DNA from: AC-32 sp963754265
GTDB taxonomy: Bacteria > Actinomycetota > Thermoleophilia > Gaiellales > Gaiellaceae
Assembly: GCA_963754265.1 (NCBI GenBank)
Contig: CAVWFB010000016.1
Span: forward strand, 62,001 to 126,000
Reading direction: 5' to 3'
DNA: 64,000 bases
Numbering within the stretch: position 1 is the first letter of the stretch; every line of letters begins with the position of its first letter. The notes under the pieces were generated by a model that had not been told where the DNA came from, ran no database searches, and saw nothing but the letters and a program-made list of their open reading frames with translations. Of this stretch, positions 1-7,589 are shown piece after piece. The translations under genes and the position numbers were made by a program.

Positions 1-43
1 AGTCGAGGAACGAGCCCCCCGAGCCGGATAGCAGGGGGCCGGG

Positions 44-71
44 CGGCGAGCCGAACGCCTAGGACGCTTCC
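44..71. repeat. 28-bp direct repeat, copy 1 (downstream of the secreted beta-propeller gene)
   Basis: This 28-base segment, with core GCCGAACGCCTAGGACGC, recurs at 1626-1653 with one mismatch. The two copies bracket the secreted beta-propeller gene. A 14-base part of the core is also present inverted at 3620-3633. Such flanking repeats can be attachment-site duplications, recombination scars or shared terminator-like elements. The sequence alone does not decide which. Confidence 0.6.
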
Positions 72-77
72 ACGTGA

Positions 78-1472
78 TCAGTGCGCCGTGTAAACCATCG
101 CGTCCATCTGGTATGCGGGGCCGCGGATGTCTGTCCAGATCGGGTGGGGATCTTTTTTGGAAACGACGAGTCCGTTGTAGTCGCCGATGAAGAAGCCGAA
201 GAAAAAGTTATCGCTGTTCGGGAAGGAGGTGGCGGTCGAGACCTGGCTCGGAGCCGTCGGTCGCCCGCCCGGGCGCACGTCGACCAGGAATTGGTTGTAA
301 CCGGTTCCAGCAGCGTTTACCTGGCTAAAGGAGACGTCGACGCCTGCCGAGCCGTCTGGCGCGACGGCTGGGAAGAACTGGTCGCCGCCCGAGTTCGCAA
401 CGGTGCTGAGCGAGCCGACCACGGCGTGCCCGGCCGACGTCGCCGACCAAAGATAGGCCCGGCCTGTTCCGGAGTCGTACGAGGTCCAGACGACCCGAGG
501 CTTGCCGTTCACAAGCGTCAGCGCCGGGAAGGAGTTGTCCCGGAACTGGAAGCCCGGCAGCGGGCTTGGCAGGTCTGTGAAGCCGGCCGGGCTGATCGTC
601 TTGGGCGTGTTCCACCTTTTACCGTCCCAGTGGGCGAGCATGATCGAAGGCCCGCTGGCGAACTCTTCCCAGGCGACCCAGAAGCCACCCTTTCCATCGG
701 CCGCGATCGTGGACCCTTGGGAGCTCGTCGAGCCGGGGACGCTGAGGATCTTGAATCGGCCCGTAAAGGGGCTGGTCGAGAAAACGGCTACCTCGATCGG
801 AGGCGAGGCGCCGAAGTGCGTCCAAGACACGACGACTTGCGACGAGTCAGCACTGATCGCTGGCTTGTCCTGGAAGTTGCCGCTCGAGTTGGCGGCGATC
901 TGGATATAGCTCCAGGTGCGGGTTCTGGGATTCCGTCGCATCAGTTCGACGCCACCGACGCTGTCGTCAATGCGGTTGAAGAAAATCGTCGAGTAGTAGA
1001 CGGCCCCGTCGCCCCCGACAGCGAGCCCGGGGTCACCGGCGGCGTTGGAGGGGTCGTGCGGAAAGACATCGATCGGTCCTGTGTCGTTCCAGGTGATCCC
1101 ATCGCTTGACCAGTAGAAGCCGGCCTGGCTGTCGCCGTTGTACGAGTTGTAGTCGTTCGCGCCGGCGTAGAGCGTGCCGGAAGCGTCTTTCGTGATCCAG
1201 GTCTCATTTACTGCGCGGCCGCTCGAGTGGCAGTCCGTTCGATAGTTCGTGCTGCCGGGCGTGCTACAGGTCGTGGGCAGGGGGACCAGCGAGGAGGTGC
1301 TAAACGAGACGTTGGCTTGCTCTACGACCCCAGAGAGGCGCGGGCCCGGGTTGATCGATCTTGGGCTGTCGAGTCGAGACGAACCGGATGCTCTCGGACC
1401 GGTCACCACGAGAACGGCGAGCGAAGCTACGGCAATAGAAAGGCTTAGGACTCGAACCAAGCGGCGCCTCAT
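78..1472 (-). CDS. Secreted sialidase-fold (BNR/beta-propeller) protein
   Basis: A 464-residue exported protein. The chosen ATG at 1472 is preceded by a strong GAGGAG ribosome site and gives a short basic N-terminus (MRRRLVR) followed by a hydrophobic signal peptide of about 25 residues. A more upstream in-frame start at 1514 would put 14 extra residues before the signal and has no ribosome site. The mature part has repeated Trp/Asp-rich blades such as WSSDGITWND and AGDPGLAVGGDGAVYY, typical of exo-alpha-sialidase-like six-bladed propellers. No certain catalytic set was identified, so the substrate is unknown. The gene lies alone between two copies of a 28-base direct repeat, which suggests it may be cargo of a mobile or recombining segment. 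Confidence 0.75.
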   Translation of the reverse strand: MRRRLVRVLSLSIAVASLAVLVVTGPRASGSSRLDSPRSINPGPRLSGVVEQANVSFSTSSLVPLPTTCSTPGSTNYRTDCHSSGRAVNETWITKDASGTLYAGANDYNSYNGDSQAGFYWSSDGITWNDTGPIDVFPHDPSNAAGDPGLAVGGDGAVYYSTIFFNRIDDSVGGVELMRRNPRTRTWSYIQIAANSSGNFQDKPAISADSSQVVVSWTHFGASPPIEVAVFSTSPFTGRFKILSVPGSTSSQGSTIAADGKGGFWVAWEEFASGPSIMLAHWDGKRWNTPKTISPAGFTDLPSPLPGFQFRDNSFPALTLVNGKPRVVWTSYDSGTGRAYLWSATSAGHAVVGSLSTVANSGGDQFFPAVAPDGSAGVDVSFSQVNAAGTGYNQFLVDVRPGGRPTAPSQVSTATSFPNSDNFFFGFFIGDYNGLVVSKKDPHPIWTDIRGPAYQMDAMVYTAH

Positions 1473-1674
1473 CCTGTCTCCTCTCACTAGACCCGGGGGC
1501 CTAGCCCCCAACAAGGCCGGACGGGAGTCGTGAGGGGCCGCAAAACCTCGGCGGCTTCCAGGCCAGCTCTAGACGCAGACGTATCGTCTCACTTCGTGCG
1601 AGCGGCTACAAGAGTCGAAGCGGGCCGGCGAGCCGAACACCTAGGACGCTTCCCACGACCCGGCCCTCTCTGAA
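1473..1674. other. Intergenic region with no gene seen
   Basis: About 200 bases upstream of the secreted propeller gene. It contains that gene's ribosome site and presumably its promoter, plus the second copy of the 28-base repeat. No reading frame here has a start with a ribosome site. Confidence 0.5.
1626..1653. repeat. 28-bp direct repeat, copy 2
   Basis: It matches positions 44-71 at 27 of 28 bases (A for G in the core GCCGAACRCCTAGG). It lies upstream of the secreted propeller gene, so the gene and its promoter sit inside a direct-repeat pair. Confidence 0.6.
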
Positions 1675-1926
1675 CTACGAAACCTCAGGTCGTGGCGCTA
1701 GTGGCCGTTTTCGGACCTCTCCTTCGGCGACCCCGACGCTATTTGCGAGACAGCCACGCAGCCTGTCTACCTCGGCAATGAGGTACCTGCGTTCCTTGGC
1801 CAGGACATCCAAGTGCCCTTGTGTTACTACCTCGCAACCCAAGGCACGGGCCTGCTCTTGCAGCTCAAGGAGCGCAGCACTGTGGTACTCGGGGGAGGCG
1901 TGCTGGTCACGGTAGGCGGGTGGCAT
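1675..1926 (-). CDS. Small hypothetical protein with a coiled-coil-like helix
   Basis: An 83-residue frame starting at the ATG at 1926 (MPPAYRDQHASPEY), preceded by a GGAGAG sequence. The frame is open further upstream, but the extra residues look like random high-GC translation. Residues 15-60 are rich in Leu, Glu and Arg (for example LLELQEQARALGCEV, LAKERRYLIAEVDRLRG), consistent with a short coiled coil. No family is recognised. It sits in the accessory stretch next to the HNH and zinc-ribbon genes, where small phage or element genes are common. The call rests only on composition and start context. Confidence 0.35.
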   Translation of the reverse strand: MPPAYRDQHASPEYHSAALLELQEQARALGCEVVTQGHLDVLAKERRYLIAEVDRLRGCLANSVGVAEGEVRKRPLAPRPEVS

Positions 1927-2430
1927 CACCTGGCTCTCTCCGTAAGAAAGATGCGCCCCGCGGCGAATACTTACCCGAGGCGCGAACCTCTCGGGGGTTG
2001 GGAAAAGAAGGGTGGGCGGCGCGTCTGTGCCGTCCGCCTTTGGCCTCGGACGCCACATCCCCGACCGTAGCACCTACCCTAGGGCTGTCAAATCGAGGCA
2101 TCGGAGCGACAGCCAACCGTCAGTTCCCATCGCCCCGACGCCTTCACTCACTGTTGTCGGCTGGGACCGAACGGCAAGGCGAGCATACGACAAGAGCGGC
2201 GCGCAAGAACAGACTCCACCATGGCATCTGGTTAGGTGGCCGCGCCCGTGTTCTGCGGTTGAGGGATCGGACCGCCCTCCTGCTCTCCGACCCCCCGCGG
2301 ACGCGGCCCCACTGGCAGAGGTGCTGAATCGCGGCAGGGAACCCAGGCCTCCGCGCGAGGCTCTCCCAAGTTCTCGCGCGTACTGCCAGCCGCAGACCCC
2401 TGCCGCTCGCTCGTAATCCCCGTCACGAGC
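1927..2430. other. Region of about 500 bases with no convincing gene
   Basis: Both strands have long open frames because of the high GC content. None combines a start, a ribosome site and protein-like composition. No terminator, tRNA or repeat was recognised. It may be decayed element DNA. Confidence 0.4.
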
Positions 2431-2802
2431 TCACCCTAAGCATGACCAGGTGTTACGGTCGCCGCAGTAGCGTCCGGGGCGAGGGCTGGGACGGTACAAA
2501 TTTCGCCGTCGCCGCTGACCTTCTCTCTCTCCCCTTCGGAAGGTCACGCCTCGGGCGCTTGTTTTACGCCGGTTCGCCTCGACCTGCTCTTTGCGCTGGC
2601 GCAGCGACTCACGCCAACGAGCCATCCAGGCTTCATGCGCTTCCCGGCGATCCTGCTCGAGCCGTTCGCGATTCGCCTCGAGCGTGGCGTTCAAGCGCTC
2701 GGAACCGCTGCAGCCCGGTGGAGTGCAGTCGACGCAATAGGTTCGCGGCCGCCCACGACCTAAATACGTGAACTCCGAACCACAGGCCGGACAGACGCTC
2801 AT
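2431..2802 (-). CDS. Zinc-ribbon hypothetical protein, coupled to the HNH gene
   Basis: A 123-residue protein with an N-terminal CPAC...YCVDC zinc-ribbon pattern (about residues 4-27), then a long charged helical stretch rich in Glu and Arg (residues 36-80) and a basic tail. Its ATG overlaps the stop of the upstream HNH gene in an ATGA arrangement, so the two are probably translated together. Small Cys4 proteins next to HNH nucleases are common in phages and integrative elements. No specific function can be assigned. Confidence 0.55.
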   Translation of the reverse strand: MSVCPACGSEFTYLGRGRPRTYCVDCTPPGCSGSERLNATLEANRERLEQDRREAHEAWMARWRESLRQRKEQVEANRRKTSARGVTFRRGEREGQRRRRNLYRPSPRPGRYCGDRNTWSCLG

Positions 2803-3218
2803 CCGAGTAGCGGCTCCGAGGGCTCGGGCCTTTCAGCCCGTTTAACTCGCGAATTACTGGATGTTGGGTGTGATGAGCGTGAATCCGTCGCGGCCGGTGC
2901 CCCCTCCTTCGCATGGCAGTCGCGGCACAACGTGATCAGATTCGACAACGCGAACTCGTTACCGCCTTGAGCAAGAGGCACAACGTGATGCACCTCGAGC
3001 GAGTCAACCGAGCCACAGCGACGGCACCGCTCTCCGTCTCGCAGCCTTGCTGCCATCCTGGCCTTCTGCCAGGCCATGCTGTTACGGGCACGACGGGCTC
3101 GCTTCCGCTTCGACAGTTCGCGGTCGTAGGCTCGGCCGCAGTCGCCGCAACGATTACGGACACCGGTGTCGATCTCGTAGTGCCTGCCGCAGTACACGCA
3201 GAACTTCAGGCTCGTCAT
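2799..3218 (-). CDS. HNH endonuclease
   Basis: A 139-residue nuclease starting at the ATG at 3218, preceded by AAGGAAAAGGGGG. The N-terminus has a four-cysteine ribbon (CVYC...CGDC). The middle carries the HNH core: a CRRC knuckle, then VHHVVPLAQGG (the HH of the ββα-metal motif), N-LITLCRDCH with the second CxxC and the final His. It is complete for the HNH family, which cuts DNA using a metal ion. Family members occur as stand-alone homing-type nucleases, phage packaging nucleases and restriction enzymes. Without terminase or methylase neighbours the role is open. Confidence 0.85.
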   Translation of the reverse strand: MTSLKFCVYCGRHYEIDTGVRNRCGDCGRAYDRELSKRKRARRARNSMAWQKARMAARLRDGERCRRCGSVDSLEVHHVVPLAQGGNEFALSNLITLCRDCHAKEGAPAATDSRSSHPTSSNSRVKRAERPEPSEPLLG

Positions 3219-3248
3219 TGCCCCCTTTTCCTTGGGAACGCCGCGCAA

Positions 3249-3730
3249 TCGAGGCGAGCCCTTCGACCGCGGGCCTCGAGGGGGATGCCGTGTGCCGCCA
3301 CCGTCACCAGGCGCTCCCGTTTTCGCTGGCTAACGTCGTCCACGTCTAGTGAATCGGCTAGAGCGCCTGCAAGTCGCGATCCGGCCACGCGAGTGGGGTT
3401 CTCGGCGTGGCTTCGCGGGCGCCGGTCCACACGAATCGCGTCTAGGCCGCCCTGACTGCGAGTGGCGGAACTATCCGCAGCAGTGCGCTCGAGCACGAAT
3501 CCGAGGCAGGCGAGTGGAAGGTTCCCGCAACGTGCCGCGGGTGCGGCGGCAAGGTCTAGACGCCGAGCCGTCGACGCTCGAGCGCATGGTCCCGACCTGG
3601 AGCATCGGTAACAGGATCACCTAGGCGTTCGGCGCCCCGAGCCTAACCCGCTGGGTGCACCATCCAGACGTTCGGCTTCAGGTAGAGCCCTCGAACTCGG
3701 GCCAGAGACGCTCCCTGAGGCTGGCTGCAT
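3249..3730. other. Region without a confident gene
   Basis: A 93-codon frame on the minus strand (3215-3496) ends with an ATGA overlap on the HNH start, but its composition is unconvincing. A short stretch on the plus strand near 3500-3555 encodes a CRGCGGKV-like zinc-ribbon fragment with no start codon. An inverted copy of the CCTAGGCGTTCGGC repeat core lies at 3620-3633. The region looks like decayed accessory DNA. Confidence 0.4.
3620..3633. repeat. Inverted 14-bp copy of the flanking-repeat core
   Basis: CCTAGGCGTTCGGC is the exact reverse complement of the core of the 28-base repeats at 44-71 and 1626-1653 (in the latter with the one-base variant). Three occurrences within 3.6 kb, confined to the accessory stretch, suggest a recombination or insertion-associated sequence. 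Confidence 0.45.
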
Positions 3731-3979
3731 ATGGGAGCCGGCCGAGTCGCTCCGCACGCGTCGGAAACTGGAGCCGCCATCTCAAGCGGAGCGTCTCATA
3801 ACCGCCGGAGGCAACTCTCGCCTCGGACGGAAGCGACGTTGCGGCAGATTGGCTCGCGCCTAGTGGAGGGCTTCTCGCCGAAAGAGATCGCGAACGAGTT
3901 CGGGACCTCGAGCTCCTTGGTCTTGGCCCGGATGGCTGAGGCGCAGGCTGAGCTCTGCCGGCTGTCGTTGCCTGGCTAG
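3731..3979 (+). CDS. Small helix-turn-helix protein
   Basis: An 82-residue protein. Residues 29-78 (LSPRTEATLRQIGSRL, then SPKEIANEFGTSSSLVLARM) resemble a LuxR- or sigma-4-type helix-turn-helix, with the turn at EFGTSS. The first 28 residues look disordered, so the true start could be later. It lies between the decayed region and tRNA-Arg, pointing away from the HNH pair. A DNA-binding regulator of a small integrative element is possible. No partner was identified. Confidence 0.5.
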   Translation: MGAGRVAPHASETGAAISSGASHNRRRQLSPRTEATLRQIGSRLVEGFSPKEIANEFGTSSSLVLARMAEAQAELCRLSLPG

Positions 3980-4089
3980 GCGAACGTTCGAGGTGGCACC
4001 GGGGTAGGCACCGCATGAGCATTCCCGGCATCCCTGGCACTTCTGACCCGCGTAACCATGCGGATTCGGCCTGGGGATAAGGACTGGAA

Positions 4090-4162
4090 TGCGCCTGGCA
4101 GGAATCGAACCTGCGACCTCGCGCTCCGGAGGCGCGCGCTCTATCCCCTGAGCTACAGGCGC
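4090..4162 (-). tRNA. tRNA-Arg (anticodon CCG)
   Basis: On the minus strand the sequence folds as a cloverleaf. The acceptor stem is GCGCCTG/CAGGCGC, the D arm GCTC...GAGC, and the anticodon stem CGCGC/GCGCG with loop CTCCGGA (anticodon CCG, reads CGG). The T arm is GCAGG-TTCGATT-CCTGC, with discriminator A and no encoded CCA. The first ten bases of the tRNA overlap the last codons and stop of the MFS gene, whose TAG is the TA-G at tRNA positions 8-10. tRNA genes are common integration sites, which fits the accessory DNA on its 3' side, but no duplicated tRNA end was found there. Confidence 0.95.
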
Positions 4163-5451
4163 TCGGGAGCCAAGTCTAGCGGCGGGGTGATCGGGGTCAT
4201 CGTCACCGGGTCGGGCTTCGGCGTGCGCCGGACGCGCTCGGGAAGCCGCCGCTCCAGGAGCAGACAGCCGCTCGCCGCGACGACGCAGACCGCGGCGGCG
4301 ATCGGCCAGACGGCGAGTGGGTGCCAGCCGAGCAGCGCGCCGCCGACCGCCGGCCCGAGGATGGCGCCCGCGCTCCAGGACATCGCGCTCAGCGCGAAGT
4401 ACCGCCCGCGCAGGTGTTCCGGCGCGAGGTCGGCCACGAGCGGCGCCTGGGTCGGGCCCTGGAGGGTCTCGCCGACCCCGAAGACGAGCGTCGCCAGGAT
4501 GAAGACCAGGGCCGCCGAGCTCGCCGTCAGGAGCTCGCCGGCGGCGAGGACGATCAGCGAGGCGGCCGCCCAGAGCAGGTTCATCAGCGCGAGCGCGACC
4601 ATCCGCCTCCGTCCCTCGAGGGCCTTCGAGACGGGCAACTGGATCAGGACGATCAAGAGGGTGTTGGCGAGCCAGATCGTCCCGACCCAGCGCTCGCTCA
4701 CGTCGGCGTAGTTCTTCGCGAACGGCGGGAGCAGGGCGAAGACCTCGTAGCCGACGGAGACGAAGAGGACGTTGAGGCCCAGCAGCGCGACGAAGTTCCG
4801 GTTGCGCAGGACTGCCCGGTACCCCACGTGCTCGGCGAGCTGCTCCTCGTCCTCGGGACCGGCGACCGGCTCCCTGACGCTCGAGAGCACGGCGGCGAAG
4901 GCGAGGAAGGTCGCGGCGTCGAGCAGGAAGAGCCGGGTGAAGCTGGACGGATCGGCGGTGGTGGCGATCAGGCCGCCGATCACGGCGCCGAGGCCGATGC
5001 CGAGGTTCATGCTGATCCGCTGGAGCGCGTAGGCCGAGTGCCGGTCGCCGGGCGGGGTCAGCCGAGCGAGCAACGTGGACTGGCCGGGCCAGAAACAGGC
5101 GGTGCCCGCGCCCTCGAGGGCGAGCAGCGCGAAGGCGTGCCACGGCTCCCGGATCAGCGGGAAGAGCGCGAAGGCCACGGCCTGCAACAGCAATCCGAGC
5201 AGAAGCGTGTTGCGCCCGCCGATGCGATCGACGGTCGAGCCTGCCACCCAGCCCGTCCCCAGCGCGGCCACGCCGCCGAACGCGAGCGCGAGCCCGGCCA
5301 CGGCGAACGAGATCCCGCGCACGTTGTGCAGGTAGATGACGATGAACGGGAACACGATCCCGTTCCCGAGCGAGTTGACGACCCCGCCGACCTGGACGAG
5401 CCAGACCTGGCGTGGCAGGTGCGGATCGAGCCTGCGGAGGTAAGCCAGCAC
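4153..5451 (-). CDS. MFS transporter (drug-efflux-like)
   Basis: A 432-residue protein with about 12 hydrophobic segments. A typical MFS loop 2-3 motif (GTGWVAGSTVDRIGGRNTL, an A-motif variant) lies after the second segment, and a G-rich segment at GIGLGAVIGGLI. The layout matches proton-driven multidrug or sugar-efflux permeases. The start is a GTG at 5451 without a ribosome site. A TACCTT hexamer eight bases upstream suggests a leaderless transcript, and it shares the promoter patch with the divergent epimerase gene. The stop codon lies inside the downstream tRNA-Arg, so the two are probably read on one transcript and separated by tRNA processing. Substrate unknown. Confidence 0.85.
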   Translation of the reverse strand: MLAYLRRLDPHLPRQVWLVQVGGVVNSLGNGIVFPFIVIYLHNVRGISFAVAGLALAFGGVAALGTGWVAGSTVDRIGGRNTLLLGLLLQAVAFALFPLIREPWHAFALLALEGAGTACFWPGQSTLLARLTPPGDRHSAYALQRISMNLGIGLGAVIGGLIATTADPSSFTRLFLLDAATFLAFAAVLSSVREPVAGPEDEEQLAEHVGYRAVLRNRNFVALLGLNVLFVSVGYEVFALLPPFAKNYADVSERWVGTIWLANTLLIVLIQLPVSKALEGRRRMVALALMNLLWAAASLIVLAAGELLTASSAALVFILATLVFGVGETLQGPTQAPLVADLAPEHLRGRYFALSAMSWSAGAILGPAVGGALLGWHPLAVWPIAAAVCVVAASGCLLLERRLPERVRRTPKPDPVTMTPITPPLDLAPERL

Positions 5452-5457
5452 CGGGAT

Positions 5458-5465
5458 TTAAGGTA
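5458..5465. promoter_or_regulatory. Divergent leaderless promoter pair
   Basis: Only 19 bases separate two divergent GTG starts (5451 minus, 5471 plus). The patch reads TTTAAGGTATC. TAAGGT lies six bases before the plus start, and on the other strand TACCTT lies eight bases before the minus start. Both fit the TANNNT -10 element that in actinobacteria sits just before leaderless start codons. The two -10 elements overlap almost completely, so the promoters should compete. Confidence 0.55.
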
Positions 5466-5470
5466 TCGAC

Positions 5471-6496
5471 GTGGAACTCGACGCCCGGATAGCGACCTTG
5501 CGGATGGCCGAGACCTTCGTCATCTCACGCGGAGCATCGGACGAGGCCGAGGTGGTGTTCGTCGAGATCCGCCATGACGGCGTCAGCGGCTTCGGCGAGG
5601 CGGCGCCGACCGAGCACTACGGTGAGTCGGCGGCCTCCGCGCTCGCGTTCGTCCAGGACGCGGGCGAGCTCCTCGGCGATGACCCGTTCGCGCTCGAGGC
5701 GATCGAGGCGCGGCTGCGCGAGCGCCCGGGCGAGCAGGCGGCGAAATCGGGCATCGACGCGGCCCTGCACGACCTCTGCGGCAAGCTGGTCGGCCGGCCC
5801 GTCTGGCAGCTGCTCGGGCTCGAGCGCCTGGGGCCGCCGACCTCGTGGACGATCTGGCTCGGCGACCCGGACGACATGGCCCGGCGCGCCGAGCGCGTTC
5901 GCGGCAGGTTCAAGCGCCTAAAGCTCAAGCTCGGCGGAGGGGACGGGCTCGACGTCGAGCGGGTGCGCGCCGTGCGCGGCGTCTCCGAGGTGCCCCTGCA
6001 GGTCGACGTGAACGAGTTCTGGTCGCTTGACGAGGCGCTCGAGGCGCTGCCGCAGCTTGCCGAGCTGGGCGTGGAGTACTGCGAGCAGCCGTTGCCCGCC
6101 GGCGATTCGGATGGGCCCGAGCTGAAGCGCCGCTCGCCGCTCCCGATCTACGTGGACGAGGACTGCCACACGCTCGTCGACGTGCCCGCCTGCGCCGAGC
6201 GGGCACACGGACTGACCGTCAAGCTCGCCAAGTCGGGAGGCATCCGCGAGGCCGTGCGGCTCGCCCACGCGGGCCGCGCGCTCGGCCTCGGCCTGATGCT
6301 CGGCTGCATGAACGAGTCGGGCCTGGCCGTCGCCGCCGGGGCGCAGGTGGCGAGCCTGTTCGACCACATCGACCTCGACGGGAACCTGCTCCTGGCCGAG
6401 GACCCGTGGCCGGGCGTCGAGCTCGTCGACGGGGTTCAGGTTCCCGCCGACGCACCGGGACTAGGTGTCCGAGAAGCGGTACCTGATCCTCGCTGA
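5471..6496 (+). CDS. Enolase-superfamily epimerase/racemase (DgcA-like, N-acetyl-D-glutamate racemase candidate)
   Basis: A 341-residue enolase-superfamily enzyme of the muconate-lactonising/dipeptide-epimerase subgroup. It shows the KxK catalytic lysine pair (RLKLKLGG), metal ligands in QVDVNEFW, CEQPL and YVDEDCH, and the opposite-face lysine in LTVKLAKSGG. The family is usually labelled L-Ala-D/L-Glu epimerase. Here it overlaps by 32 bases a DUF1611 gene, the arrangement described for DgcA-DgcN, where DgcN acetylates D-glutamate and DgcA racemises N-acetyl-D-glutamate. That context makes D-glutamate breakdown from peptidoglycan as likely as dipeptide epimerisation. GTG start, probably leaderless. 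Confidence 0.85.
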   Translation: MELDARIATLRMAETFVISRGASDEAEVVFVEIRHDGVSGFGEAAPTEHYGESAASALAFVQDAGELLGDDPFALEAIEARLRERPGEQAAKSGIDAALHDLCGKLVGRPVWQLLGLERLGPPTSWTIWLGDPDDMARRAERVRGRFKRLKLKLGGGDGLDVERVRAVRGVSEVPLQVDVNEFWSLDEALEALPQLAELGVEYCEQPLPAGDSDGPELKRRSPLPIYVDEDCHTLVDVPACAERAHGLTVKLAKSGGIREAVRLAHAGRALGLGLMLGCMNESGLAVAAGAQVASLFDHIDLDGNLLLAEDPWPGVELVDGVQVPADAPGLGVREAVPDPR

Positions 6497-7520
6497 GGGC
6501 CGCTCCGGCGACCCGCATTACGGCAAGACCGCGCGCGGGGTGATCCGTTACGCGCCCGATCCGACCGTCGCGATCGTGGACTCGACGCGGGCCGGCGAGA
6601 CGCAGGACGGGATCCCGATCGTCGCCGCCGTGGACGACGCTCTCCGCTTCGACCCGACCACCGCGATCGTCGGCGTGGCGACGCAGGGAGGGCGTTTCCC
6701 ACCGGCCTGGCGCGAGCTGCTCAAGGCCTGCATCTCCAACGGGCTCGACGTCGAGAGCGGCCTGCACGAGTTCGTCTCCGAGGACCGGGAGCTCGCCGAG
6801 CTCGCGTCGCGCCACGACGTCGAGCTGCGCGACCTGCGGAGGCCGCCCGCGGATCTGAACGTCCCGACCGGGGAGAACCTCGAGCTCCCGGCGCAGATCG
6901 CCCTGACCGTCGGCTCCGACTGCGCGATCGGAAAGAAGACGGTGGCGCTCGAGCTCGACCTCGAAGCCCGGAGGCGCGGTCTGGCCTCGGTCTTCGTCCC
7001 CACCGGACAGACCGGGATCGCGATCGCGGGCTGGGGGATCGCCGTCGACGCCGTCGTCTCCGACTTTCTCGCGGGGGCCGCCGAGCGACTGGTCGTCGAG
7101 GGCAGCCGGCGCGGCGGCGAGCTCCTGTTCGTCGAGGGCCAGGGCTCGCTCACCCATCCGGCGTACTCGGGCGTGACGCTCGGCCTGATCCACGGCGCGG
7201 CCCCGCACGTCTACGTGCTCTGCCACCGGGCCGGCGCGACCGAGATCGAGGGTTACCCCGGCAACGCGCTGCCGAGCCTGCCCGAGCTGATCGAGCTGCA
7301 CGAGCGCATCGCGCTCACATCGCGCCCTGCTCGCGTCGCCTGCGTCGCCTTGAACACGGCGGGCCTGGACGACGAGAACGCGCGCGCCGCGATCGCATCC
7401 GCCTCCGAGGAGACCGGGCTTCCGGCCGACGATCCGGTTCGTTACGGTGCCGCCCGGCTGCTCGATTCCGTGCTCGCCACGTTCGAGGCTCAAGCATCTC
7501 GCGTCTCGGCCGATCACTAA
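6465..7520 (+). CDS. DUF1611 P-loop protein (DgcN-like D-glutamate N-acetyltransferase candidate)
   Basis: A 351-residue DUF1611 protein: a Rossmann-like N-terminal domain (about 1-125) followed by a P-loop domain with GSDCAIGKKT near residue 150, and a conserved C-terminal half (FVEGQGSLTHPAYSGVTLGLIHG). Older annotations call it an NAD-dependent epimerase, but characterised members (DgcN) acetylate D-glutamate. It starts with GTG inside the end of the epimerase gene (32-base overlap), so the pair is translated together. The downstream aminopeptidases fit a peptide or amino-acid salvage theme. Confidence 0.8.
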   Translation: MSEKRYLILAEGRSGDPHYGKTARGVIRYAPDPTVAIVDSTRAGETQDGIPIVAAVDDALRFDPTTAIVGVATQGGRFPPAWRELLKACISNGLDVESGLHEFVSEDRELAELASRHDVELRDLRRPPADLNVPTGENLELPAQIALTVGSDCAIGKKTVALELDLEARRRGLASVFVPTGQTGIAIAGWGIAVDAVVSDFLAGAAERLVVEGSRRGGELLFVEGQGSLTHPAYSGVTLGLIHGAAPHVYVLCHRAGATEIEGYPGNALPSLPELIELHERIALTSRPARVACVALNTAGLDDENARAAIASASEETGLPADDPVRYGAARLLDSVLATFEAQASRVSADH

Positions 7521-7589
7521 AATCGAGGAGCCGCCACCCGTTCGAAGAATGAACGTGGATCCAGTGATGGATCGACCCCAGGAGAGTCA

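Noticed and set aside
81..1109. A long plus-strand frame opposite the secreted propeller gene
   Set aside because: It mirrors the codon periodicity of the real gene on the other strand; no ribosome site, and a composition full of Arg and Gly.
3215..3496. A 93-codon minus-strand frame overlapping the HNH start by ATGA
   Set aside because: The HNH gene has its own strong ribosome site, and the upstream frame has Arg/Ala-rich composition typical of non-coding high-GC frames, so the overlap is probably chance.
3979..3990. CGAACGTTCG palindrome, considered as a LexA box
   Set aside because: It lacks the four-base spacer of the CGAAC-N4-GTTCG consensus; the same word also occurs by chance inside infB near 41026.
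1..4089. Search for a duplicated 3' end of tRNA-Arg marking an integrated element
   Set aside because: No second copy of the T-arm/acceptor sequence was seen in the window, so no attachment sites are claimed.
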